DNA of 64,000 nucleotides from Megaleporinus macrocephalus (GCA_021613375.1 CM038726.1:12842253-12906252); one strand, 5' to 3'; numbered from the stretch's first letter, positions 13,136 through 27,764 are shown. Program-made: numbers and translations. Notes: generated from the sequence alone by a model not told the origin.

Positions 13136-16100
13136 CCAATAAAGATAATGAAAGTATAGGTTCAATAAAGCAGGTTTGAACTCTTAATTTGAAGCAGTTC
13201 TGTAATTATCCATATATGTTTATGCGCTGGCTTTTTGACATCTTTTTTGGCCCACTAAAAAATGATGGAGTGGTTAATTTGGAGAAGTGAGCCAGTAGTA
13301 TGAGCTAGTACATAAACATAAACACAAGAATGCTACAAACGTTCCAAGTGTGTATCTGCAAATTAGGGCTTAAGCAGACCCCATCTCAAGTGATACAGCC
13401 CTGGTTTGCTGATTGTAACTGAGACTGGTATAGTGGACAGAGATTAGGTGAAGCTGAAGTTAGTTTAACTTTCTGTTTCACCTTAAATGATGTACCAATT
13501 ATGCTCAAATGCCTGGACAGGTGCAAGAATGCTATTGTAGGACTTTTTAATCTGGAACGGAAATTCAAACAAGAACCAACTTCAACCTTGAAAATTCCCA
13601 TAATGCCAGTGTTTAAACTTAAAGCTCCAGTTTGTGGGGATGTTTAAAAGTATGTGACTTGCTGTGGTAATATGCTTTTGCCTGTAGTGATGAAGTTTAG
13701 GATTTCTGTGATGACGGCACTGCTGTAAGGAATAGCCTATAACCTGACATTATGACGCTGCAGTGTTGTATGTGTGTGTTTATTTTGGGGTAAACAAGTT
13801 CCACTCTCCGCTTATCAACATACTATACCACACTTTCATACTCATGCTAAATCAACTCAACTGACTGATTTTATGACAGGTAGATAATGGAGGAACCGTA
13901 TACCAAGAGAATAATTCGTTTTTGCTCACTTTTTATTCCAATACATGTAATGCTCAACTATAAGAGTACTGGCGTATATGAATTCATAAAGCATTAAATG
14001 AGATCATTTGTCTTTAATAATGTTTTCCACTCATCTTTTAGGTCTAGCTTGCATTTCTAAGCTATCTAAATAGGGACCGGAAGGTTAGGGCCACATTTCT
14101 TGGTTGTAGCTGAGTGTTTTCATTGCAAAGGTGGAACAAATAGACTCCTTAATATCGATCTGAAGACGGGGAAAAAAAGGTTTCAGAAACAATGCACCTG
14201 TTTACATGACTGACGGGCCTTTCCTTTTTGTATGTATTTTACCTTGGTTTTAATAATATAAGGGAAATAATGTGTAATAACACTTACTTCTTAATCTGCT
14301 TTTCAAGAGCTCATAAGGCTCAGTCTATTTCCAGTTGTACTGGGCACACTCTTATTCCTCTCAGTTCCTATGGTTTTGCAACCAAGGTTGGCAAGCGCAT
14401 TTTGTTCAGCGTGCACTATTCCTTTGTGAATGCCATTGCACATCCTCTTTGTTGGACAGAAAGGGGCAAAATTTATCATTTACCTTGGGGTGTTCTCGAC
14501 AGCCTGAGACCCCTCCGGAAAATTGATTTAGCGCGATCTAGACCTTCAAATTACAATGTTGTGGAATAAATAAACAACTCTAGCGAGTGAATCCAGTGCC
14601 GACCCAAGCTGCCTCATTACAGCCTTGAGGTCAGAACTGCAAAGAATGGGGAAAGCTGTGCTGTTTACCTGTTTTCTCTCTGAGATCTCTGTGCATTTCA
14701 TGAAAAACACTTTGCATGTTGAAAATTTGAATTAGTTTCCAACCCTAAAGACCAATTTTGTACAGCATTTTGCAGGGTCGGAAATGGGAATGTACCGGAA
14801 GCCTAGAAGAAAAAATTAAGCAGGAACAGAGTTCTGGCTTAGATCTCAAAATCCTGAATCCTGAATGATTCCATGAACCACCATCAAGTTCAACCTACAG
14901 CCCAGTGGAAAGTAGTGGTGCTGCTGCAGCCGACTGGCGTGTGTTTGGAACGTGTTGGCCAAAATCTGTTGGTAATTAGAAGTGGTGCTTCTTCTTCAGA
15001 TTTTCTTAAACCCTTGGTGTCATTTATTTGCATACATAACCTACTCAATGTAATTAATATTATTTAATTATTTTTACATTTATTGCTCAACATTTCATTT
15101 CACTCTGTTTAAATTGTACACTCATGCATCTTAAATAAAAAAGTATAATTGCTGATAGCTTCCACATAGCTTGTCTGCTAATGCTAAATTATTATTTTTA
15201 AATTGTCTATACCTTTATCTTAAAAACAACTTTAATTATGCTTTCATATATTAATGAGAGAGACTTTGTTTCATTTTCATGTTTCAAACTGTTCTTAATA
15301 AATCTTCTTGCTCTCCATAGAAATAGTATTTAAGTAATGTTAAACAGGTTTATGAAAAAAAAAATAGTTGTTTTTATATGGAGGAATCCCTGGAGCTTAA
15401 CCGAAGCATGAATGATTATGAGGTTTGTCATAATAAAGCCTAGACTGGATAGAGACCTACATTTGTTCACAACAATTAGTTAAAATACAGTTAAAGTCTG
15501 TTTGGTTCTTGTAGTTTGGAGACCCTTATTTTTAGCAATAAACTCACAAATCATCAAATATTATTAATTACATTTAGAAGTCTACAACAAGGTTTTAAGA
15601 AACTTAGGAAGCAAAAGATAACTTTTATTACCAGCTGTGGAGTTTTTAGCTGCCATCATGTTTCAAACACTTGTACTACTATGGAGGCTGGGAGGGCAGG
15701 CCCTGCTTAGCACTTTCTATTGGTTGAGTAAGCTGTAGGTTGAACTTGATGTGCGTTTATTGGACACTTCCCTTCATACACAATCTAGTTCTCTTCTAGT
15801 TTTGAAGATCTGAGCCAGACTGCTGTTCTATCTTGATGATTACTCCCAATGAGGTGTTCTGGTCCGTTTCTGGACCTACTTATGCTAAAGGGTTATCTTA
15901 CTCAGGCAGTTCTGATTCTGAGTTGCTTTGAATGCAGCAAGGCCTACAGGAAGCAGCACATTCCTGTGCATCAAGATGGCAGCACCCAAACGTGGCAGTA
16001 TCTTGTACAAGTCAACAGATTGTCACTCTCCACATCATGACTAACCTATTGGTTTGTAGATCATGAGCGAACTTAAAAAGACTTTGAAAAAAACGTCAAG

Positions 16101-16139
16101 CTCTTCTCTGTTATTTAAAGTACTTTATTACCACTCTGC
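13136..16139. other. Noncoding intergenic DNA
   Basis: Mostly AT-rich unique sequence, no identifiable repeat family and no convincing frame; the 113-codon frame at 14228-14569 has no domain. Confidence 0.5.
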
Positions 16140-16640
16140 TTTTCAAGTGCATCTCACTCGAGGCGCGTGATAGCTTTCATCTTGGCCAGAGGTTTACTGT
16201 GTTATGATTAACATGCAGAGGGAGGGAGGCCACCTCTTTAACGCAGCACTGAGCGGATGAGCAGGAGGGTGTCAGCTGAGAATTTAGATGCTTGCTTGAT
16301 AGCTTTTAAAGTGGGTGCTATGGAGATCTTGTGATTGTGTTAAGTCCTTTTTGAAGGGAAGAAAAGCAAGAGGCGAAAGCAAAAAAAAAAAACTCTAAAA
16401 GGTCCGGAAACAGTCACCGGCCAAGTTGCCAGTTGGAATTTTATTAAGCGCATGCTCCAGCGCCTGCCCTTACCGCCCCCTCCTTCTCATCGTCCATTAT
16501 GCGTGTGCTAATGTCACATTGATTATGCTGATCGTAAACCGCCTTTGTTTGGGCTCTGCTCTCCTGTCCATCAAAGCGTCTGCTGGGACGCCCGCGTCCA
16601 CACTAAAAGCTGCCTTTCCTGTGATTGCGGTGTTTTAAGC
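16140..16640. promoter_or_regulatory. Candidate regulatory block 5
   Basis: GC-richer unique sequence between AT-rich flanks, with TTATGATTAACATGC near 16202 and several CpG at 16410-16590. A 70-codon frame inside is judged random. Confidence 0.25.
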
Positions 16641-19510
16641 AGCTCTGAGAATAACACATTTCCCCTCAGAGGGCCCACTTTCCTCCTTGGTTTTATGTAT
16701 TAATAGCTTTTTACTGTTTTTCCCTCCCTTTCTCTGCAATGTGATTGCATACAAACAAATCAACGAGGATGGCAGCTGAAGTATTTTCCTGTTTAGATCA
16801 AGACCAGGACTGAAAAAGCTTGCCCTGAATAAACCATAACCACACTTGTGAATGAGGGAGTGTGGTGACACTGCTCTGAAGAGTCGCAATTTGGACTATT
16901 CCCAGTTGTAGAGCTGCCACAAAGTGGGAATAAAGTACCGCAAAAAAAAAATGGCTGGTGATCCTTCTGGAACATTCTTAACTTATCTGTCTTGGTGACG
17001 CAGATACTTTTACTTATCCATCTGGTCCAACTTTGGGTGGAATGAGAATTTTATGGAGTTGCAATGAATTTTTCATCTTGTGGGGCTTTTATCTGATGAC
17101 CCATCCCATTGTGTTACCCTCAAATGACTGCAAAAATGCAAATTAATGAAACATAATTATGAGGGAAATAGGGAAACGAGAGAAAACATGGCACATTGTG
17201 TTGCAAGAACATAATATGATATTTATTGCACAGGCACAAGGGCGCATGCTGCGCACTTTTCGGGTTGGAGATGAACTTCAGGGAATATTGGAGCTTTTCA
17301 GAGTCAAAGGTGTCCTGAAAGTCGCAGTTCAAATCTACTATGCACATATAAGTGTGGCTGCATTAACTAGAGCTTCTCTGAAGGATTCCCAGTCACATTG
17401 TAGGTCAGATTACCATTGCTTCACTCTCTGCTCAAAACACAAAGCTGCTTCAAGACCTGGGTGTGGTAGCACATGTATATCTACTTTTAGCAATTACCTG
17501 CTGCACTGACTTCATAGTAACTTTATAGTGTGCAAAGATCTACATTCTCTTGGAGCACAGGATGCATGGTCATGCAGAGTGGCCATTGTTTTAAGAATGC
17601 TGCTGCTTTTACACATTGCAGTAAATAATGATTTGATCATTTGCCCTCAAGCACTCAAATCTAGCTAGCCTACCAAACAATCGATATTAAAAAAGTGAGG
17701 ACAAACCAAGGATGTTGTGTAGCGGTTCCCTGATGTCACTATTTTCACATGCTGTTCTGCTCTGAACAGTTCAGAAACACAACACTTCAGTGAAGTGTTC
17801 ATATGATTTGAATGGTTGAAAAAAACTACAGTGTCTTTCAATACAGCATTACATTTTTAAGACAAACCAAGTTTAGGATGTGTTTAGTTTCCAAAGGCAT
17901 GTCCACAATCAACCACGCAAACTGATTTCAGTTTAGGCTACTGGCCCAATCAGCCCAAGTGTAGGGGCTCAGAATTTGGGCTTGTGTTACAGGTCCAGCA
18001 TCTGCCATCCGGCCATCAGGCAGCCGTATTCATCATACAGCAACTTGGAGTCCAGCGTTTGTAAAAACACCCAAAGGAAATGGAGTCTCTCGGCCAGACA
18101 AGAATAAAATTAGCTTGATGACTAAGTTCCTCCTCAAGCTCCATCGGGAATAAGACCCTCCATTTGTTTTCATTACTTTCTTTTTCTATGGACAAGCACA
18201 GTGTCACCCAATTCATTTTGCTGCTTGCAAAGGCAGCTAACAGCTAAGGTTCATTGTAAAAGGCAGATGAAGCTCTATAGATGAATTTTAACTTTTACCT
18301 CATCAGTACCAAGATCCAAGTTAGTGTGTCTTCTGAAACTATTTTTAGTGATCAATTTGGAGTGTAAATGTCTTTTCCAATAAGAAAGCCAGTCTTATAA
18401 ATGATAAAAAGTCTTAATAAGCAGTTACAACACATTAATACAGAGTGAAAAGGCAAAAGTGACAGTTATAGCTGACTAATATGAATATTTTTAGAAGCTG
18501 ACAGGTATAATGCTGACTAAGGAAGAAGACAAGGCGAGACAATGGATGAATGTAAGCTCCAAATTGGCAAGCATTTATCCTTTTATTTATGTCTTATAAT
18601 GATCTTTAGGGTCTTTTTAGACTAGAACTATTAGTAGGCATGAATAGACTACTTTTAAACCATTTATAACCCATTTATAGAGGTAGTCTTATTATGAAGT
18701 GGTACTTAATATCTTGTGAGTCTTGTGAGACCTTAGGCATATACACATCTGTTCTCATTGCTGAGAGTGTGGAAGGAAATCAGTAGTTTAATAGCTGTGC
18801 ATTCCTGCAACAGATTTCTCATGATTGCTAAGAGCATGTTAGATTCACTGCGAATGCCACCACTGGGATTGTCTAGTGGACACAGTTGAGTGTTGAAGCA
18901 AGCACACTCTTGCAGAGATTAGTTCCAGCTTTTACCCTGGTTGCCTGTTTGAGGTAAGTGAAGACATCTTGTAGTTCTTTAAAGCCTGTAGCATTAACAC
19001 CCTTGCCCCCAGAGTAAACCTGTGAGCTGACCCACAGCCGACGCAGCCCCGTGGCTCTTTGTAATGTAGCTGTAACCCAGACCTCTAAGTAAATGCACTA
19101 CACGAGGTAGCAGAGCTTTTAAATCCAGCCCCCGAAGGGAGGGAGGCTTAGCAGGGAGAGTGCACAGTGACGGGCCAAGAGGACTGGACTCTGTGGACAT
19201 TAACGCTAACCAATAATTAACACTGTATTGTCTACTAATCATACGATTACTTCATTTTGCACTTGCAGTGGATGTTAAGATCATAGCATAGCTAAGATAC
19301 AGTAAATCCATCATAACCGTTATAGTACACAAATTATTTTATACAAATATCTGACATTGTTTACCAGATCCAGTGGTACTTTCATGTAGCATTAGGAGTC
19401 TTGCCCAGGGACTTACTGTATAGTATAGCAGTGGTATTTCTGCCTGGATGGTAACAAAAAAGAATGAACAAAAAAAAATACATTACAAATTCAAAAAAGC
19501 TTTGGTAATA
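16641..19510. other. Noncoding intergenic DNA
   Basis: Mixed composition. The 116-codon frame at 17159 lacks any family resemblance. A slightly GC-richer patch lies at 18970-19200. Confidence 0.5.
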
Positions 19511-19794
19511 TACAGTACTCTGCAAAATTTAGATACCATCCTTCATTTCCTCTCAGCACATACCATTAAGTACAAGTTATTCATTTGTGATGGTGCTTGG
19601 TTAGATTTAAGTACTATTTAAGTACTTAAGTTTAAGTACTATTTGTCTAATTGGGACAGTTTTGGTGGTCTACCAGGCATTGCACAATGCATTTTCCAAA
19701 ATTATATTCTTATTCCAGAAATATATTCTTATTAGCTGTATTAACCAGACATCAAATACATGAAGGGTGGTCTCTGGCTTTGGTACAGTATTAT
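19511..19794. mobile_element. MITE-like element with TACAGTACT ends (copy 2)
   Basis: Left end TACAGTACTCTGCAAAATTT (19511-19530), continuing to CCATCCTTCAT. The right end, reverse-complemented, reads AATACTGTACCAAAGCCAGA then GACCACCCTTCAT, so about 35 bp pair imperfectly as terminal inverted repeats. The 284-bp interior is noncoding. Probably a deletion derivative of a Tc1-like element. Confidence 0.55.
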
Positions 19795-20029
19795 ATATTG
19801 ACAGCCAATTCATCCTCCACCCCTCTTAACACATTTTTTGTCATGCAAGATACAAAGAACAATTTTTCATTGCACACCATGAAGACATCTGAACGGCCAG
19901 ACGTGCTGCACCCCAATCTCTGGATGTCAAGAGCAGAAATCTGAGGAGCATGACGCATGCCGTGTACACAAACCTACTGACCCACGGTGTGCACACTCCA
20001 CACACACTTGACATAGCAACACGGGTCGT

Positions 20030-20420
20030 CAGCTCCAAAGCGTCACCATAGATACGGACAAGCGGCCTTAGGCTCGAATTACATTGCTTCCCAGAACCAT
20101 TGTTTGAGGACGAGAGGAAGCTATTTGTTCTAATGTGTCTCTGCGCAGTGTCCTTGTCCTCCCACGGTTTTGGCAGCTATGCCCACCGAGTGGAGTGTTG
20201 TTCTAGGAAAGGTGGCGTGGATGGCAGGGCTTGGGGAGGTTAGGACAAGGATGTCAAATAAAGCAAAGAAAAGCCCCATTTCTCTGTCTGAAGGCACCCC
20301 TGGGAGGCGTACGCAGGGGGGGAAGTCTTAGGGCCGAGGAAAGGTTACTGACGGTTTGCCTAAGCGCAGGACCGGATTTACAACCGCCTGGAGTAAAGGC
20401 TCGCCGTGCTTATTTCCACA
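20030..20420. promoter_or_regulatory. Candidate regulatory block 6
   Basis: Unique mid-GC block with scattered CpG and a CAAATAAAGCAAAGAAAAG run near 20255. Noncoding. Confidence 0.2.
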
Positions 20421-23029
20421 GCCAGTTAAAACAAATTGCAGTCATGCTTCAACCTTCAGCCCCCTTCTTTTCCTCCGACCTTCTTAGCTCACGTTTTAGT
20501 ACAATGTTATTCTTCCGTAAATGATCTAAATTGCTCCAAAATAAATACCATTACACCAGGGATAAGCTCAGGCGGAGAACAATTCATGACTCCACACGTA
20601 TGCCTCTGCTCTGTTCCTCTGGCTCTGCAATTGATCTGTATTCCAGTATATTGTGCTCATGGATTGAACAAATCATCAATTTCTTCAGTTATCTTATTTA
20701 TTTAATCATTTTTTTAACAACAAATGTGATTTTAAGAGAGAATGTATTGCTTTGGTGATATATTATTCTTCATGTGTTCCAAGCGAGCTTGGAAGGAGAT
20801 AGCAAACATTTCACAGACACTTCATAGCACCAAAGCCTGTCAGACGTGAATTAGTGATCATGAGACTTAGTGGCCTTCAAATTATGAACTAAATAAGAAA
20901 AGGCTTTGAAGGGGACATACAAAGATTGAGCTACAAAAAGAAAGAAAGATAGAAAAAATAGCTTTATTTTTTAATCAAATCTGCTGTAGCTGCTCTAATC
21001 ACCTGTTTCATAAGTTCTAAGCCTTGAATGTTTTATGGTCATCTGTATAGCGCAGTGGTCACAGATATTCAAATAACGTAAAGCATGACACCTAAAAATG
21101 TGCGTTAGCATTTCTCCATTTCGTTTATTTTTTGTTACTTGGCTGCTGCGCTCTTGTGTGAAACCTTTACGATAAATGGGCCCAAATGTAACTGGTCCAA
21201 AATGAACTGCTACAGTAGTCATTTATTAAGATTTAATGAAATAATTTGAGAGGTTAACATTTAGGGGATACAAGACTTTGTTCCAAAAGTGATGATGCAA
21301 TCTGGCTCATAGGTTCATAGGATATTGTTGTCTGTATTCAATGAAACTATTCGTCATCGCAGACATCGCAGGTAATAACTAGTGATGCATGAAAAAAACA
21401 CGTTAATACAAAAAACTTACATTTTATAACTTGAATGTTTGTATAACATTAACTAAAATAATTAAAGCATGTAAACTACAGGAAAATCACCATGACTATG
21501 TACCATGAAAATCAATACCATGACTAGACAAAATTGTTAGCCATCCAAGGTAATACGTAGTTCTAGTTTTTTATCAATATTTCCAAACCAAGATGTTGTG
21601 TTGATGTTTGTTTAATTATTTCTGCTGCTGCTCAAAATCTGCACTGACTGACAAATTATGTGAAAGAATTTTTTTAATTTTCTCTTTTGTATGAAAGCAT
21701 GTCTTTTGACATATTTCACCAATTTGGTACAGAAATATTTCAGTCACTGAAAGTTTGCTGCATCTTAAATTAGAACTAAATTTGCAGTCAATGATTTATT
21801 TATCTTTGACAAATGTTTACATACCCCTGTAAGCTGCAACTGTGGTTCTGTAGATACAGTCAAAATGAGGAAAACAAAAAGGTTTTTGGAGATAAAGAAC
21901 CTTATTTCACTTATTTGGCAAAGCAAAACCCATTAGCAACTTCTACTAATAGGTTTCCCTGAATCGAAGTGGCATAGCTGTTTCAGAATGTACTGGATGG
22001 TTTATATGGGAGGTCAGACAAAAAGGCATTTTGCACCCACATCATAAAACTTGCCATCCACTTTAATGGCACAACAAATTTGATAGCAATATTATAGGCG
22101 GACGATCAGAAATTCTTGAAGGCAACTTTGTGCAACCATTAGCCTAGAATATATGTATGTGATGCTCTTCAACTTTGTACCCAATGCACACTTCAGTGGC
22201 TGCATTGTAGTAAAGGTTATAGTTGGTCATAACAGTCCCTTCGATATCAGTGACCCATTATAAAAAACACAAAAGGGTGTACACACAAGGCTACTACAGA
22301 ATTTACAGAACCTGGAGATGACAACACACAATAAAAAACATATATACTAAGAAAATAGCTTAACAACTATTGTCTTTGTATCTTTAATGTTGATAGTGCA
22401 TTGGAGACCAAACTATCAAATAGCACTTCAAGCTTTACAGGGTGACTCACCATACAGCACCACACAGATACCATATTTTAGTGTGCTTTTTTCTCCTGAC
22501 TCAGTAACTCTTTCAAAATTAACAAGAAACCGAGCACAGAGCATCTTTAAATTAGAATATTCTGCATGTCAGTTATGAGTAAGCAGAAAGCTGAAAAGTG
22601 GGGTCATCTTCTGTATCTCTGTCGGCTATGTTGATTGGAAAACTGGACCTTTTGCAACATGAGAAGCCGTTTGAATTTGCCTCTTCAAGTTTCCACAGAA
22701 CCCCATAGGGAATACAGCTCTGGCTTATTCATGTTAGAAACAGATGTGGGGAGATTACAGGCCAGTGAGTCTCATCACTCATTTTACAGCTAGGATTGCA
22801 TCTTACCTGCCCATCTCCTTATTAAACACCGAGGTTGATGTAAGATACAATGTTGCAAGTTTAGAGACATCCTTTTATCTTTTAGTAACACAGACATAAA
22901 GTGCTGATAAAGGGTAGAGCAATCTGTAAATTATATGTGTACCTATTATTGCGAACATTTTCCTTTGACTAATGAAAATATATTTCTCAGCATTAAAAAC
23001 GGGTGGAAAAAAACCCAGAGGTCCAAGCG
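20421..23029. other. Noncoding intergenic DNA
   Basis: AT-rich. 21780-21830 contains wording (AAATGTTTACATACCCCTGT) suggestive of another Tc1-type terminal region, too degraded to delimit. Confidence 0.45.
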
Positions 23030-23530
23030 TGCAGTTTGGAAAATATAGTCCTCAGCACTTTACAGGGGCAAAAAAAAAGCTGCAGTCCAGCAGCCTACGC
23101 CTTCCTTCCCGCTAACCCAGCACACCTCTCCTTGTCTACAAGCAGGCCTGCAATTTATGACAAATTATGTGACACTGGAGCCACTGTCTGCGGGGGGCTT
23201 ATTTGAGAGTGGAAGTAGAGGCCGGGTCTGCCAGGGGTTGGAAGGCGAGACCGTTAACCTGCCTGGGCCGGCGAAACCTCTGACACAAGGCATACCAGAA
23301 TCAGTGAAGCCTCTAGGGGGAGGGTGTCAGGCTGCAGCCTGGCAGCCATGACGTTAAGGCCTGCCCGAGATGATTGGTGTCACGGACGGTGTCGCATTCG
23401 GACACGGACTTCCAAACGAGCACTCCAAGGACAGGGTCTGTCCGGCAGGCCAGAGCCAGGACGTTTACAGCTTATTGCTAGTGACAGCTTTCACACTGGG
23501 GCGGTGGCAAAACTCACAGCTTGTGAATAA
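23030..23530. promoter_or_regulatory. Candidate regulatory block 7
   Basis: GC-rich unique stretch with CpG-containing words at 23270 and 23380-23440. Short stop-free frames overlap but none resembles a protein. Confidence 0.2.
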
Positions 23531-25739
23531 CAACCAGACGGTTTTGTGTTGTTGAGTTCGTTTTTTTACCGTTTACTGCCAAAGAGGGCACTGAGTGGGG
23601 TCGTGCCATGGCACAGTGTGATATTTCACATGTTTTCCCCCAAGGAGCGGTCAAAGTCGCATGCTTGTTTTTCCTATTCGGTTTGAAGCATTAAGGATAT
23701 TTGAATGTATACCACCTAAGCATTTGTAGCATGCGCTATTCAAATACTCTGGGATTCAAATGTCCAAAACTTCTGGTAAAAGAACATGCTTTATTGGTTT
23801 TCTAAAAGAAAGTAAGTACAAATCCTAAATGGAGAACACACTTATACATATATTAATTACATATTCAATATGTTAAACGTAAAAATATAACGTGTATGCT
23901 AGACAGGAGCATACTATCTACTGAGAGCCAGTGATTTAGAGAATGAATGAATAAATGAATTTGGAAACCATTAATTACCTGTATTAACTTAAATGGGGAC
24001 CTATAAGATTGTATTATCAGCAAGATATAAGTGGAAATCAGAATATTTCATTTTTATTTTTTTATTTTATTATGCACTCACTTTTTGAGTGAGTGATGAG
24101 TGATGAGTACATCAAATCCACCTAAGAGTCATCTAAATGTGAGATTTAGGCCTTAATATAATCAGTGTCACAGATTTACCTACAAATGCTGCACAGTATT
24201 TCTGCATCATTTCACTTGTGATAACGTCTACTTGTGATAAAATTCTAAAGGTTCCAACTGTTCCCAGATTTATAGCTTGATCTTATTTTACCTCAGTAGA
24301 ACATATGAATCATAAATATTATCACAATAATATTATCTACATACTGAGCAGAATACACCGCTCAAAAATGGCTGATGATGGGATGTGCATGTTTCTATGG
24401 GTGGGGGACAGGTTACAGGAAAGCGGTCATCAGGAGATGTGCTGGTGGAAGATTTAGAGAGGCTTTTGTAGTTGGCAGTGAGACCTGGGAGAATATGAGC
24501 TGTAAAAACTGTTAAGTTCAAAGCTGTCAGCCAGTGGGAGAGTAGTGGAATCCAAAGCAAATTCTTGGTGATGTGATATGAAAGTCTGAGCGATAAAGCA
24601 TGCTTGATGGATCCATTTCCAAGGAAAGCAATCTGGTCACTGTACTTTATGGATTCTTGAGACACTTCAGCATCACATCAAAGAGGCTCTGAAGATTCTT
24701 GGTGTACTATAGAAACAGGTCAGATAGAACACAGGCACCAACTAACACCTACGTACTAGTATTGAAGTAATGGCCTACAGTTTCAAGAGCGATACTGTCT
24801 CAGCTGTGTTTATCTTGGTCTATTTTGAAATCAAAGAAGCTTCTGTCCCCTCTTGTCTTCTCCACTTGACAGTGCTAGCCTCCTCTTGATCTCCAAGCAT
24901 GGATCTCAAGCACTTTCTGAGAACAGCACCACAGCATTATGCCAAACAATCTGCTCTTGTTTCAGAGCCATCCCCGGCTGCATATGGGGGGTAACAAAAT
25001 ATCCATATTATTCTCCTTAATAAAGCATTTTGTGAAATCATATTTTTATAAAGTTATCCAGCATGTCAGTGTGAGTGAAAGTAGATGTGCAGTATGGTCC
25101 AAAAGTTTTATTCACATGAAAATTTGATATTTATCTGGACAGTGCCTGTTTAGAAAACAGTGCCCTATTAAAAAAAAAAACATAGCATAATATAACATAA
25201 CAATTACGGCTAAATCTTTAGTTTGGGTCATAAATGGTAAAATTTGGTTTAAAAAGAGGAAAAACTGCAGAGGCAAGAAATTAATGCCTAATTTATTCTA
25301 CCATCCCGTTAAGTTCCTAGTAGTATGTTAGTGTTAAGGAGAAAATGATACAGAATTGTTTTTTGGCCATTCTAGACTAAACACATACAACTGAAGTTTT
25401 AAAAATCATTTCATGTTGTATTTAAGCTTTTACCAAATTTATTAGCAGTATTATTACAGTTTTACTGCTAGCCTGATGTTTTTGCATTACTGACATCTGA
25501 CTGATACACTAGTCAAGCTACCAGTCATACTTGGAACCAGAGATGTTCTCAGGAGATGGTTTCCTTACGAACTGATATTATCCATTGGAAATTAATACGT
25601 AATTGGACGATCCCACGGTCCCTGCTAATTATGTTTCTGTTAAATATGTTTATAACATAAGCCATTGAAATATATTTCCACATATTTTAAAAACTATATA
25701 TGATATGATTGTATATTATTTATGTCTTCTCTCTTTTTG
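23531..25739. other. Noncoding intergenic DNA
   Basis: AT-rich. The 110-codon minus frame at 24333-24665 has no recognisable domain. CAGTATGGTCCAAAAGTTTT at 25090 may be a further transposon end. Confidence 0.45.
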
Positions 25740-26332
25740 AGCATGGCTGGTGTCCTGTACATTCTGTCCAGAGTTACATTAGTTGCATTCATTTTCAGTT
25801 CTTTAATTTAGCTTTTTTTCAGATTAGGTTTACTAACAAGTAAATTTCTTATGGCCACACCTCAGTTTAGTCCCAGTCCTTTAGTTACTCATCACATTGT
25901 GGGGAGGAAATGCTGTTATTTTCACTATTAAACATAGCTGTAAGATCTACGGTCGATTTTTTACAATTTGGCTTCACCAAGTGTTTAAGTGGTCTCTAAT
26001 CACGGCCATTCAACATTTTTTCTGACCACATTTCACCACTAGCCTTCCAAACTTTAATTATGCGCTAGACATTTTGTAACCCTGTCCCAGTCATTTCAGC
26101 AATGTGCGTAATTGTTTTCCTTGTTTAATGCAGGCCAATAAGTGGACCCTTCTAAAACACAGTAACATCTTTTCCATGAGCACAGGATACGTCTTCTCAG
26201 ATGGTACACACTGCATCAGTTAGGGTTACAAGAATTGTTGCCAGCTGAAATATATTAATAACTGTAGCAAAAGTATCTAAATTATTTACTTATTTAAATC
26301 CAAATGGTGACTTTTTATTACCAGGCAGTGTG
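25740..26332 (-). mobile_element. Decayed Tc1/mariner element (family 3), 5' half only
   Basis: Read on the minus strand it starts at about 26332 with a terminal-repeat-like ACACTGCCTGGTAATAAAAA. It then runs through a degraded N-terminal transposase region (words matching AAAACATTTTTTCTGACCAC-type sequence and CATAGCTGTAAGATCTACGG). It fades out near 25740. The 3' half and second terminal repeat are absent. Confidence 0.6.
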
Positions 26333-26849
26333 TATTAAACATATAAGCAAACATATTGACTTATATTTTTCTTAACAAATGAGAGCAGTAGCTTGGCTGA
26401 TTGGATAATTTTGCATTGGCCATTTCAACTGCCCTGGCAGTTTTCCTGGTTTAACTACATCATTAATCTCCATCAGGTATGATGGCAATGGACTGTGTGA
26501 GTCCAAAGGTTTGTAGACATGGCTAATAAATAGTGAATTCAGCTAGTTTGTAGCTACTTAGGGGCACTAAGCTGTGGAGCAGTGTAACTGTGTTCTCTAA
26601 AGTCACAGAACCCATTTGGGATAAATCCTCACAGCAATGTTCCAACATCTAGTGCAAAGCCTTCTCAAAGTAAATGAGCAGAAGCTGCAGCAACTAAGGA
26701 AGAGTGGGGGGCACTGAATTAGCAGGTATCTACACAATAAAGTGAATAAAGTCAACTCACTAACTTTGCTTTTATCTAAGTTGTGGTGCACCCAGCAAGA
26801 ACCACCCCAAGGACATTTCAGCTGTTCTTTTGCCAGTACTTTGACATTT

Positions 26850-27330
26850 TGTCCAGTCATTTGGACAGCAGGACACTTCTTTCATGTCCCCCGCTCACTC
26901 AGGCAACAAGTGTCATCTAAAAGCTCACATTTATTTTTCAATTTCTCCTCTGTGCCTTTCCCCTTCACCTTTATTCCAATTTATATTTGACATCTGGGCC
27001 CCTCGATGCTCCATCGCCCTCCCCAGCAATTAACCTTGGTGGAAATCAGAAACACTATCTGTGGAGTGTTTTTTGCCCTCCCTTTCTTTTTTTCTGCCCC
27101 TCCATGTTACTTTTCAGCAATTGAAATAGGGGTAATGACTCTGAAAGGAAAAAGAATGTTCTTTCAATAGATAATTAGGGAGATTGGTTTACCAGGTCCA
27201 CTCAGAGCCCATTCAGAAGCAGGGATTGAGCTAGCCTGTTGTCTGAGCGGCTGAAGAGGTCCCTGGAGATGCATTCCCTACTGTTTCATTTCTCAGAGCA
27301 GGTGCCTGGCAGGTAGTCAATGGCGACACT
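26850..27330. promoter_or_regulatory. Candidate regulatory block 8
   Basis: Pyrimidine-rich unique block with CAATTAACC near 27028 and a homeodomain GATAATTAGGG near 27170. It has the texture of conserved noncoding DNA and no coding potential. Confidence 0.3.
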
Positions 27331-27678
27331 AGGCCAAAAAAATAAGAGACCAGGGGAAGAGGTCAACATCAGAGGTGAGAGGTCAGGATCCCAAGGTCAT
27401 CAGGTCAATGGCCACTGCAGTGGCAGATGAAATAGGGGGTGTCTTGTACCAACATTTGTGGACAAGGCTTATCAGTGCATATCCTATAAATACTTGATTA
27501 AATACTTCATTGACCTCTGTTTATTTTGCATATGAACTATTATCACAATAAGCTTTTCCTTTTTTCCTTTTTCTATGTTTTTTGGGGGGGGGCTAATTGA
27601 AAGATTTTAAACTCAAGTAAATATGTAACTAGCTTTGCATTTAATTACAGCATAACACTTTCATATATGTTTGCTTCT

Positions 27679-27680
<2 letters not shown>

Positions 27681-27763
<83 letters not shown>

Positions 27764-27764
27764 C
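27681..27764. repeat. (GATA)n microsatellite
   Basis: About 21 uninterrupted GATA units. Long pure GATA arrays are frequent in fish and often highly polymorphic. Confidence 0.97.

Noticed and set aside
27681..27764. CRISPR-like array
   Set aside because: Uninterrupted 4-bp units without spacers: a simple microsatellite in a vertebrate genome.
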